This document shows, in pieces, positions 25,123-31,440 of a stretch of 53,471 nucleotides of DNA. This DNA comes from Oscillospiraceae bacterium (GTDB lineage Bacteria; Bacillota; Clostridia; Oscillospirales; Oscillospiraceae): NCBI GenBank assembly GCA_021202845.1, contig JAJQCF010000018.1:1-53471 (forward strand), written 5' to 3'. Positions within the stretch are counted from its first letter, which is position 1; every line of letters starts with the position of its first letter. The notes under the pieces were generated by a model. That model made no database searches, was not told the DNA's origin, and saw nothing but the letters and a program-made list of their open reading frames with translations. The translations under genes were made by a program, and so were the position numbers.

Positions 25123-25194
25123 AATCTGGATTACCAGATTGAGTATGCCAATAATGACAATACAGAATGCAAAGAAATCTGCATATGTAATCAT
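25111..25194 (-). CDS. Small hydrophobic type I toxin 1
   Basis: A 27-residue peptide: polar MITYADFF start, a hydrophobic helix of about 16 residues (FCIVIIGILNLVI) and a QIKKK tail. This layout matches holin-like or TxpA/Fst-style membrane peptides of type I toxin-antitoxin systems, which act by inserting in the membrane. AAGGAGG lies 8-9 bases upstream of the ATG, but it is predicted to pair in a hairpin (ACCCTCC-ggaaa-GGAGGGT), which would limit translation. The long leader of about 110 bases and strong promoter at 25314-25342 also fit a type I toxin. A longer in-frame ORF (to 25299) was rejected because the ribosome site lies directly before this ATG. Confidence 0.75.
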   Translation of the reverse strand: MITYADFFAFCIVIIGILNLVIQIKKK

Positions 25195-25313
25195 CTGCAC
25201 CACCCTCCTTTCCGGAGGGTAAGAAAGAAGCCGTTCCCTCCTGATAAAAGGAAAAGAAGGGATAAACCGCCTACCGCTTGGTAACGCCCAAGGTCCCAAT
25301 GTGAGACGAGTTC

Positions 25314-25342
25314 ATTGTACACAAAGGGTAGAATGTTGTCAA
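25314..25342 (-). promoter_or_regulatory. Promoter of toxin gene 1
   Basis: On the minus strand TTGACA (25342-25337), 17 bases, TACAAT (25319-25314). It is only 11 bp from the -35 of the rightward promoter of unit 2, back to back. Confidence 0.8.
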
Positions 25343-25353
25343 GGAAATTCCGC

Positions 25354-25381
25354 TTGACAATCGCGCGCTAAATGTTATAAT
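25354..25381 (+). promoter_or_regulatory. Promoter of antitoxin RNA 2
   Basis: TTGACA (25354-25359), 16 bases, TATAAT (25376-25381). Confidence 0.85.
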
Positions 25382-25387
25382 AAATAT

Positions 25388-25475
25388 ACGAGGGCACTGC
25401 CATAGGCGGTTTATCCCCGAGAAGTAATTGAAGTAATCGCAGAACTTGTCAGGGAACGGCGATTACTTCTTTTTT
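25388..25475 (+). ncRNA. Small RNA 2, candidate type I antitoxin
   Basis: A predicted RNA of about 88 bases. The terminator is a perfect 11-bp stem (GAAGTAATCGC at 25430-25440, GCGATTACTTC at 25459-25469) with six T. Its 5' region (GGGCACTGCC...GGCGGTTTATCCC) matches the toxin 2 leader (GGGCGCTGCC...GGCGGTTTATCCC) almost exactly. The promoter is as strong as in the other units although toxin 2 is truncated. Confidence 0.7.
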
Positions 25476-25477
25476 AT

Positions 25478-25546
25478 CTAGATTACCATATTCAAAATGC
25501 CGATAACTACAATGCAGAACTGAAAAAAGTCCGAATATGTAATCAT
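25478..25546 (-). CDS. Small hydrophobic type I toxin 2, shortened by a nonsense codon
   Basis: The same gene type as toxin 1, but a TAG replaces the CAG codon of the Gln near the end. The peptide is therefore 22 residues (MITYSDFF start, helix FCIVVIGILNMVI) and lacks the charged QIKKK tail. Without the TAG the ORF would run to 25463, with the same length as the others, and the lost codons are otherwise still readable. Promoter, leader, ribosome site (25554-25560) and SD-hairpin (CCCTCC-agaaa-GGAGGG) are intact. It could be inactive, weaker, or kept for its RNA. Confidence 0.65.
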   Translation of the reverse strand: MITYSDFFQFCIVVIGILNMVI

Positions 25547-25655
25547 ATGCACGCCCTCCTTTCTGGAGGGGCAGAAGAATCTCGTCCCTCCCGCTTAGGA
25601 GGGATAAACCGCCCGTTGCTTGGCAGCGCCCAAGGTCCCAATGTGAGACGAGTTC

Positions 25656-25684
25656 ATTGTACACAAAGGGTAGAATGTTGTCAA
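25656..25684 (-). promoter_or_regulatory. Promoter of toxin gene 2
   Basis: On the minus strand TTGACA (25684-25679), 17 bases, TACAAT (25661-25656), identical to that of unit 1. Confidence 0.8.
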
Positions 25685-25695
25685 GGAAATTCCGC

Positions 25696-25723
25696 TTGAC
25701 AACTGCGTGCTAAATGTTATAAT
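25696..25723 (+). promoter_or_regulatory. Promoter of antitoxin RNA 3
   Basis: TTGACA (25696-25701), 16 bases, TATAAT (25718-25723). Confidence 0.85.
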
Positions 25724-25729
25724 AACAGT

Positions 25730-25823
25730 ACGAGGGCGTTGCCGGTAAGCGGTTTACCCCCTAAGTTTTAGATGAAGTGACCACCTAAAGTTTGCGAGGC
25801 TGTATGGCGGTCACTTCTTTTTT
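25730..25823 (+). ncRNA. Small RNA 3, candidate type I antitoxin
   Basis: A predicted RNA of about 94 bases. The terminator stem pairs GAAGTGACC (25774-25782) with GGTCACTTC (25809-25817), extended by further partly matched pairs and followed by six T. The stem has changed together with the end of toxin gene 3, which uses TGA instead of TAA. The 5' motif GGTAAGCGGTTTACCCC can pair over its whole length with the complement-bearing arm of the toxin 3 leader region. Confidence 0.7.
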
Positions 25824-25894
25824 ATCTGGATTACCAGATTGAGTATGCCGATAATTACGAGGCAGAATCCAAAAAAGTCTGCGTATGTAACCAT
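25811..25894 (-). CDS. Small hydrophobic type I toxin 3
   Basis: A 27-residue peptide: MVTYADFF start, hydrophobic helix (FCLVIIGILNLVI) and intact QIKKK tail. It differs from toxin 1 at three residues, and several codons differ silently, as expected for selection on the peptide. AAGGAGG at 25904-25910 is again predicted to be in a hairpin (GCCCTCC-ggaaa-GGAGGGT). The stop codon lies in the antitoxin terminator stem. The promoter is at 26007-26035. A longer ORF to 26038 on this strand was rejected as a start, since it has no ribosome site and runs through the promoter. Confidence 0.75.
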   Translation of the reverse strand: MVTYADFFGFCLVIIGILNLVIQIKKK

Positions 25895-25983
25895 ATGCAC
25901 CACCCTCCTTTCCGGAGGGCAGAAAGAAGCTCCTCCCTCCTGCTGGGGAGGGATAAACCGCCTACCGCTTGGCAGCGCCCAAG

Positions 25984-25999
25984 GCTCCCGCTGGGGAGC
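25984..25999. repeat. Hairpin at the 5' end of toxin mRNA 3
   Basis: GCTCCC pairs with GGGAGC over 4 bases. It replaces the sequence found at this place in units 1 and 2 and would sit at the very 5' end of the toxin 3 mRNA. On the plus strand it is followed by ATTTTTATTTT and could also end rightward transcription. Confidence 0.45.
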
Positions 26000-26006
26000 A
26001 ATTTTT

Positions 26007-26035
26007 ATTTTACACGATGTGTAGAATGTTGTCAA
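26007..26035 (-). promoter_or_regulatory. Promoter of toxin gene 3
   Basis: On the minus strand TTGACA (26035-26030), 17 bases, TAAAAT (26012-26007). The -35 side and spacer are like those of units 1 and 2. Confidence 0.75.
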
Positions 26036-26067
26036 CATTGCGCGTGTGAAAAATGCGTGTCAAGGGC

Positions 26068-26096
26068 TTGCAAAATGAGCTGAAATATGTTATTTT
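26068..26096 (+). promoter_or_regulatory. Probable promoter of tRNA-Leu
   Basis: TTGCAA (26068-26073), 17 bases, TATTTT (26091-26096), 11 bp before the tRNA. Confidence 0.5.
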
Positions 26097-26106
26097 ATAT
26101 TGCAGC

Positions 26107-26193
26107 GCCGGTGTGGCGGAATTGGCAGACGCAAGGGACTTAAAATCCCTCGGTGGCAACACCGTACCGGTTCAAGCCCGGTCACCGGCACCA
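26107..26193 (+). tRNA. tRNA-Leu (UAA)
   Basis: An 87-base class II tRNA with the CCA end encoded. The acceptor stem pairs GCCGGTG with CACCGGC. The anticodon stem-loop AGGGA-CTTAAAA-TCCCT has anticodon UAA (Leu). A long variable arm (CGGTGGCAACACCG) and the T-loop GGTTCAAGCCC are present. It starts 70 bp beyond the type I array, and a terminator follows immediately. Confidence 0.97.
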
Positions 26194-26195
26194 AG

Positions 26196-26239
26196 AAATC
26201 CGAACCTTTTTCCCGCGGGAGAGAGGTTCGGATTTTTTT
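26196..26239 (+). terminator. Terminator of tRNA-Leu
   Basis: AAATCCGAACC pairs with GGTTCGGATTT, ending in a run of T. Confidence 0.9.
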
Positions 26240-26252
26240 GCGCGGACACAGG

Positions 26253-26295
26253 AAAAGGAGGCAGAACGGTTTCCCGATTCTGCCTCCCCTTTTTA
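26253..26295. terminator. Bidirectional terminator at the end of the SLH surface-protein gene
   Basis: GGAGGCAGAA (26257-26266) pairs with TTCTGCCTCC (26278-26287). T-rich tracts lie on both sides (CCTTTTTA rightward, CCTTTTCC leftward), so it can end the surface-protein transcript and any read-through from the tRNA. Confidence 0.8.
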
Positions 26296-26337
26296 GTCAG
26301 CGTTCAGTGCTAATGACTGAATTACCGGTTGAGGTAA

Positions 26338-28806
26338 TCAGTTGGCTTTAGCAAAGAGAGCTACGGCCTCAGCGGTGTTGGAGTTGTCCTCAGCAAGGTC
26401 CTCGGTGAAGACGTAAACAGTGTCGTCCTCTCTCGGATTTGCGCTGCTGGCATTGCCGCTGGAGCTGATGCGAGTGGTCTCGCAGTCATCAGCTATTGCA
26501 AAGACATAGGTCTCGCCGTCGATATCGACATAGACGGAGTCAGTGTAAACGTTGGTTACAGTGCCGCAGTACACATAGCTGTCCTGAGAGCCGTACTGAG
26601 TCGGGTTGCCGCTGTAAGGAACGAAGGTAGCATAACCGTCGCTGTCAACATTGATGAAGCCGGTGTTGTACTTGCTCTGGCTGATGGTATCCTCGAACAG
26701 GTAGGTCTGGACAGAGCCGTTGACCCAGAAGTTGTACTCAGTGCCGTCGCTGGTGGTGGTGGCGTCGCCCTTGTACATAGCGTATACCAGTTCCTCGGAA
26801 ACGGTAGCATCACCGAACACGTAGATGTAGCTCAGGCGAGTGCCGTTGGCAGCAGTGGTGACATACAGAACGGTGTTGTCATCAAAGGTCTTGTTCGGGA
26901 AGTTGGTGTATCCGGTGTAGGTCTTGGCATCGTCAACAAGCACGAGCTTGGTGCTGCTGGTGGCATACAGCGTACCGGTGTCGAACTTGACGGCAGTGGT
27001 GTCGCTGTCCGTGGTAACGGTGGAAGCAACGCCGGCCTTGGAGCCGAGAGCCTTCAGAGTGTAGTAGCCGCTGCTGTTAACAGTGTAGGCATATACAGTC
27101 TCGGGAACGATAGCTTCGTCGTCATAGTCGGCAACAGTGTACTTAGTGCCGGCGATGGTCACAGATGCGCTGCTCTTGGTAGCGTCGGATACCTTCAGGT
27201 AGATAACATCGTCAGTGCCGTCGGTGAAGGTAACAGCAACCTTAACGGTAGCAGCTCCGTTCAGAGCGGAGTATTCGCTGGCTTCGGAATCGGTGACGAG
27301 CAGGTAGGACTGGGTAGCGCTGGCGTCATCCTCGGTCAGCTCATAACCGGCAGCATTGCCCTGAGCATCGAGGTACACGGTGAAGGTGTTGTCAAAGTCT
27401 CTGTCATCGAAGTTGGAGGTATCAAGAGTGCCGTTGTGGTTGTACTTGGTACCGTCGATGGAGGTGGAGCCGCCTGCATAAGCGGTGATTGCACCCTCGA
27501 CAGAGGTGGTGGAGGAGATGCTCTTGATGGAGTAGTCATCATCGCCCTTAGCGATGGTCACCATCACGTAGTCATCTTCCTCAAGGCCGGCGAGGTTGGA
27601 GAGGTCATCGCTGGTTACTTCGATGTCGTTGACCTTGCCGTTGCTGCCGTCATAAACATCAACAAGAACGGTGATTTCATCGTCGTCATCGCTGTCAACA
27701 TCAGCAATCTGAGCGAAGTAGGTGTTGATGATGATAACGTCAACAGTCTCGTTGGTGTCGTTGACATAGACCTCGGTAGTCGAGCCGCGGCCGGCGATGG
27801 TGGTGTCGCTGTCATTCTTGGTCGGGTTGTCCATATCTGTCGCTACGCCGTCAACATAGTAAGTGAAGTCGTAAGCAGAAACGGTCTTGCCGAGGGTGGA
27901 GTACAGGTCGCCGGAAGTGATTTTGCCGGAGAGGCTGTAGTCAGCGTCGTCATTGACATAGGTGTCGGAAGCGGATGCGCCGTCCTGTTCCCAGCTGTAG
28001 CTCGGGCGGCAGAAGGCATCCTCGCCCTCGTCATTCTTCAGCAGGCTGTAGCTCTGGTAGCCGATAGTGTACTTATAAGCAGTTCCCTCATAAGCATCAT
28101 TCTCGCCGTACTGATAAGCGCTCTTAATGGTGGGGTCGATAGCGTTCAGAGCAGAAGTGCCGACATAGTACTCGCCGAAGGTCTCGTTGTACTTAACCTG
28201 AGCAACATTCACGAGGGTGTTGAAGGTGTACAGAGCCATCTCGTCACGGGTAATAGCAGAGTTGCCGCTGAGAGAGCCAACCTTGTCCTTGTAGATGCCG
28301 AGAGAGCCGGCGTCTGCCGCAACGGTAACTGCCCAGCTTGCGCCGGTGTACTCGCCGTTCACGCCGTAGCCGAGAGTGCAGAGCAGCATCTTGCCGAACT
28401 GGTAAGCGGTGACTTCGTCCTCAGGGTTGAAGTTGCCGGTACCGTCGCCGTCGATGATGCCGGCGCTGGCGCAGTAAGCAATGTAGCCGACAGCCCAGTG
28501 GGTCAGAGCAACGTCATCAAACGGAGCGCTGGTAGCGCTGAGGGAAGACGCAGTGTCTGCGCCGAGAGCGAGGTAAGCTATAATCTTAGCTGCCTGAGCG
28601 CGAGTCATATTCTCGCTGCCGTTAAAGGCGCCGTCGGTGCCTTCAAGAATGCCGATGCTGGTGAGGACATCGACAGCCTCGACATATGTAATGTCGTCAA
28701 CGTCTGTGTAGTCAGACAGGCTCGCGGCGCTTGCCGTTACTGCCAGAGAGCAGACGAGGGACACTACCAGCACGAGGCAGAGAAGACGTTTGAAGTTCTT
28801 CTTCAT
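26338..28806 (-). CDS. Large SLH-domain surface (S-layer-like) protein
   Basis: An 822-residue secreted protein. It has a signal peptide (MKKNFKRLLCLVLVV, cleavage after ASA) and three SLH repeats to about residue 200 (ITYVEAVDVLTSIGI and TRAQAAKIIAYLALG; LTHWAVGYIAYCASAGII; then a third). The rest is a long Asp/Thr/Ser/Val-rich region with repeated short beta-strand units, usual for S-layer or adhesin-like proteins. It has almost no catalytic signature and would coat or decorate the wall. The ATG with AGGAGG 11 bases upstream is used; a longer ORF start at 28863 lies in the leader. The strong promoter, 114-base leader and strong terminator suggest high expression. Confidence 0.85.
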   Translation of the reverse strand: MKKNFKRLLCLVLVVSLVCSLAVTASAASLSDYTDVDDITYVEAVDVLTSIGILEGTDGAFNGSENMTRAQAAKIIAYLALGADTASSLSATSAPFDDVALTHWAVGYIAYCASAGIIDGDGTGNFNPEDEVTAYQFGKMLLCTLGYGVNGEYTGASWAVTVAADAGSLGIYKDKVGSLSGNSAITRDEMALYTFNTLVNVAQVKYNETFGEYYVGTSALNAIDPTIKSAYQYGENDAYEGTAYKYTIGYQSYSLLKNDEGEDAFCRPSYSWEQDGASASDTYVNDDADYSLSGKITSGDLYSTLGKTVSAYDFTYYVDGVATDMDNPTKNDSDTTIAGRGSTTEVYVNDTNETVDVIIINTYFAQIADVDSDDDDEITVLVDVYDGSNGKVNDIEVTSDDLSNLAGLEEDDYVMVTIAKGDDDYSIKSISSTTSVEGAITAYAGGSTSIDGTKYNHNGTLDTSNFDDRDFDNTFTVYLDAQGNAAGYELTEDDASATQSYLLVTDSEASEYSALNGAATVKVAVTFTDGTDDVIYLKVSDATKSSASVTIAGTKYTVADYDDEAIVPETVYAYTVNSSGYYTLKALGSKAGVASTVTTDSDTTAVKFDTGTLYATSSTKLVLVDDAKTYTGYTNFPNKTFDDNTVLYVTTAANGTRLSYIYVFGDATVSEELVYAMYKGDATTTSDGTEYNFWVNGSVQTYLFEDTISQSKYNTGFINVDSDGYATFVPYSGNPTQYGSQDSYVYCGTVTNVYTDSVYVDIDGETYVFAIADDCETTRISSSGNASSANPREDDTVYVFTEDLAEDNSNTAEAVALFAKAN

Positions 28807-29136
28807 GGTGGGTGTTTCCTCCTTAAAATTTTCCGCAGTGCGGAATGAGTTTAATATGCACAAAGCCCCTCTCTTTGGTGGGCGTTATGCCGTGCGTAAA
28901 ATCAGCGTCGCTGATGTTACACTCGCATTTTAGCATATAAAACTTTTTTGTCAACCGAATTTGAGAAAGAGTAATCTAACTGTAACAAAGCTGACACATA
29001 ACTGCAATCTTCAATTTTGAGGAAACGCACCCACGCGGGCACATCGCTATTCTACCACGTTTTTTGCCAAATTCCAGTCCTTTCGCCCCTTTGTAATGCA
29101 AATGAAAGCGTTCACGAAAAATTCAAAAGTGTGCTG
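28807..29136. other. Intergenic region between the surface protein and marR
   Basis: It holds the surface-protein promoter, a leader with the small palindrome ATCAGCGTCGCTGAT (28901-28915), and about 180 further A+T-rich bases in which no gene or repeat was recognised. Confidence 0.6.
28927..28954 (-). promoter_or_regulatory. Promoter of the SLH surface protein
   Basis: On the minus strand TTGACA (28954-28949), 16 bases, TAAAAT (28932-28927). Confidence 0.75.
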
Positions 29137-29166
29137 TTGACAGCGCGCTGTTGATTGCGTTATAAT
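29137..29166 (+). promoter_or_regulatory. Promoter of the marR-ABC exporter operon with internal palindrome
   Basis: TTGACA (29137-29142), 18 bases, TATAAT (29161-29166). The perfect 12-bp palindrome ACAGCGCGCTGT (29140-29151) overlaps the -35 and spacer, a natural position for repression by the MarR protein encoded directly downstream. Confidence 0.75.
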
Positions 29167-29190
29167 ACCAATCCGAAAGGATGATGCACC

Positions 29191-29646
29191 ATGAGCGAGC
29201 TGCCCTGCCGAGCCGAGCTGACCTGCGGCGAGCTTATAAAAAGAATAAGCGACAACATGGCAAAGCACGCCAACGAAAACTTTGCGCGGTTCGACGTTAC
29301 GCTGAGCCAGATAAAAATGCTGATGATTTTGGACTACGCCGAGGACGGGACGCTGCCGCTGAAAACGGTGGAAAAATTCTTCTGCGTAGCCCAGTCCACC
29401 GCCGCCGGAACCGCCCTGCGGCTGGAGAAAAAGGGTCTCGTGGCCGCCGTGGCCGACCCCAGCGACAAGCGGCTGAAAAAAATCCGCATAACGGAGGCCG
29501 GACGCCGCATTTGCGTAAATGCGCGCATAAACATGGAGGAGGGCGAGCGCCGGCTGACCGCCGCCCTCACGCCGCCGGAGGCCGAGCAGTTCCGCGCCCT
29601 GCTGCTCAAGGTCTACGAGGGCTTAACCGCCGAGGCGCAGAAGTGA
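29191..29646 (+). CDS. MarR-family transcriptional regulator
   Basis: A 151-residue winged-helix regulator. After an N-terminal dimerisation helix, the DNA-binding domain runs over about 45-110, with helix-turn-helix KTVEKFFCVAQSTAAGTALRL and the wing motif DPSDKRLKKIRITEAG, the usual DxRxxxxxLT-like signature. Such proteins repress their own operon and release DNA when a ligand binds. It is first in an operon with two ABC exporter half-genes and probably controls them through the palindrome in the promoter. The ATG has a GAAAGGATG site 10 bases upstream. Confidence 0.93.
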   Translation: MSELPCRAELTCGELIKRISDNMAKHANENFARFDVTLSQIKMLMILDYAEDGTLPLKTVEKFFCVAQSTAAGTALRLEKKGLVAAVADPSDKRLKKIRITEAGRRICVNARINMEEGERRLTAALTPPEAEQFRALLLKVYEGLTAEAQK

Positions 29647-29677
29647 TGTGAAGTAAGGAAGCAAGAAAGGAAGTAAT

Positions 29678-31423
29678 GTGAAAATGCTCAAAACCCTTAT
29701 GAAATGCATTGGACAATATAAAAGAGAAACTATCTTAGCGCCGGTTTTCACCGCGCTGGAAGTCTTTGTGGAGCTGCTTATACCGTTCGTGACGGCGTAC
29801 ATAATAGACCGCGGCTTAGAGGCGGGCAATATGCGCAACGTGCTGATATACGGCGGCATAACGCTGCTGCTGGCGCTCTTCGGGCTGATTTTCGGCGCGC
29901 TGGCGGGACGTACAGCCGCCGCGGCCTCCACGGGCTTCGCCTGCAACCTGCGCGACGCAATGTTCAGCAATATTCAAACATTTTCGTTTTCCAACATCGA
30001 CAAATTCAGCACCGCCGGACTTGTAACGCGCATGACGACCGATGTGACGAACGTGCAGAACGCTTACCAGATGATTCTGCGCATCGCCGTGCGCTCTCCT
30101 CTGACGCTGGCATTCAGCGTGGTTATGTGCTTCGCGATAAACGCGAGACTGAGCCTTGTGTTCCTCGTCGCGCTGGTGGCTCTGGCGTTTGTGCTGTTCG
30201 GCGTGGCGAACAAAACAATCCCGATATTCCGTCAAGTGTTCCGCAAATATGATGATGTGAACGGCAGAGTGCAGGAAAACCTCTCCGCAATCCGCGTTGT
30301 CAAGGCTTACGTACGCGAGGAGCACGAGAACGAAAAATTCACCCGCGAGGCCGACGGCCTCTATCGCCTGACTGTCAAGGCCGAGGCTCTTCTGGCTCTG
30401 AACCGTCCGGCCATGATGATTGTTATTTACGGCTGTATAATCGCCATATCTTGGCTCGGTGCGCACTATATCGTGGCCGGAACCATGACGACCGGCAACC
30501 TCACCTCGCTGCTCAGTTACGTCATGAGTATGCTCATGTCGCTGATGATGCTCTCCATGATATTCGTTATGATAACCATGAGCTCCGCCAGCGCCCGCCG
30601 CATTTCCGAGGTGCTCAATGAGCAGCCCGACATGACTGACCCCGCCGAGCCCGTAACCGAGCTCGCCGACGGCAGCATAGACTTCAACAATGTCAGCTTC
30701 GCCTACCGCGCCGGCGGCGAGTGCGCGCTGAAAAATATTAACCTGCACATTCACTCCGGCGAGACAGTAGGCATAATCGGCGGCACCGGCTGCGGCAAGA
30801 GCAGCCTCGTCAGCCTCATCAGCCGCCTCTACGACGTCACGGAAGGCTCGGTGGAGGTCGGAGGCTTGGACGTGCGGCGCTACGACATGGAGGAACTGCG
30901 CAACCAAGTTGCCGTTGTGCTGCAAAAAAATGTGCTGTTCTCCGGCACTATCCTCGATAACCTCCGCTGGGGCAAGGAGGACGCGACGGAGGAAGAGTGC
31001 CGCGAGGCCTGCCGCTATGCCTGCGCCGACGAGTTCATAGAGCGCTTCCCCGACGGCTACAACACGTGGATTGAGCAGGGCGGCGCGAACGTCTCCGGCG
31101 GCCAGCGCCAGCGCCTCTGCATCGCCCGCGCGCTGCTGAAAAGCCCGAAGGTGCTGATTTTGGACGACTCCACCTCCGCCGTGGACACCGCCACCGACGC
31201 CAGGATACGCGCCGCCTTTGCCAAGCATATCCCCGGCACGACGAAGCTGATTATCTCCCAGCGCATTTCCAGCGTACAGGACGCCGACAGGATATTGGTG
31301 CTGGATAACGGCAGCGTCAACGGCTTCGACACCCACGAAAAGCTGCTGGAGACGAACGACATTTATAAGGAAATCTACCGCGCCCAAATAGAGGCCGGCG
31401 GCGACTTCGACGAGGCCGTCTGA
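29678..31423 (+). CDS. ABC exporter half-transporter, degenerate-site subunit
   Basis: A 581-residue type IV (ABCB-like) exporter subunit: six membrane helices to about residue 310, then one nucleotide-binding domain. Walker A is GGTGCGKSS and the signature is VSGGQ. Walker B ends in ILDDSTS, so Asp replaces the catalytic Glu, and the switch residue is Gln (ISQR) instead of His. These changes mark the degenerate ATP site of heterodimeric exporters such as TM287/288 and BmrCD. The partner is the next gene. A drug or peptide export role is likely but not proven. The start is GTG with AAAGGA 6 bases upstream; an ATG two codons later is also possible. Confidence 0.93.
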   Translation: MKMLKTLMKCIGQYKRETILAPVFTALEVFVELLIPFVTAYIIDRGLEAGNMRNVLIYGGITLLLALFGLIFGALAGRTAAAASTGFACNLRDAMFSNIQTFSFSNIDKFSTAGLVTRMTTDVTNVQNAYQMILRIAVRSPLTLAFSVVMCFAINARLSLVFLVALVALAFVLFGVANKTIPIFRQVFRKYDDVNGRVQENLSAIRVVKAYVREEHENEKFTREADGLYRLTVKAEALLALNRPAMMIVIYGCIIAISWLGAHYIVAGTMTTGNLTSLLSYVMSMLMSLMMLSMIFVMITMSSASARRISEVLNEQPDMTDPAEPVTELADGSIDFNNVSFAYRAGGECALKNINLHIHSGETVGIIGGTGCGKSSLVSLISRLYDVTEGSVEVGGLDVRRYDMEELRNQVAVVLQKNVLFSGTILDNLRWGKEDATEEECREACRYACADEFIERFPDGYNTWIEQGGANVSGGQRQRLCIARALLKSPKVLILDDSTSAVDTATDARIRAAFAKHIPGTTKLIISQRISSVQDADRILVLDNGSVNGFDTHEKLLETNDIYKEIYRAQIEAGGDFDEAV

Positions 31424-31440
31424 GAAAGGAGCGAAAAGCA

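Larger units (their letters stand above)
24997..26035. repeat. Tandem array of three type I toxin-antitoxin units (about 342-357 bp each)
   Basis: Three units start at the rightward promoters 24997, 25354 and 25696. Each has the order: rightward promoter, small RNA, converging leftward peptide gene, leftward promoter. Flanking bases between units are nearly identical (AAGGAAATTCCGC between units 1/2 and 2/3). Each unit is bounded by inverted arms: 25035-25061 with 25259-25289; 25392-25417 with 25601-25631; 25734-25759 with 25950-25980. Because of these arms the two RNAs of a unit start with the same motif, whose core is GGCGGTTTATCCC or a close variant. Confidence 0.85.

Noticed and set aside
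25111..25299. A 62-codon version of toxin 1, and the 75-codon version of toxin 3
   Set aside because: The extra codons cover the leader arms and the SD hairpin. The only good ribosome site lies right before the short start.
24997..26035. Insertion sequence or MITE cluster
   Set aside because: Units have inverted arms, but each arm lies inside transcribed RNA right after a consensus promoter. The peptide frames are conserved by silent changes, and no target-site duplication is seen.
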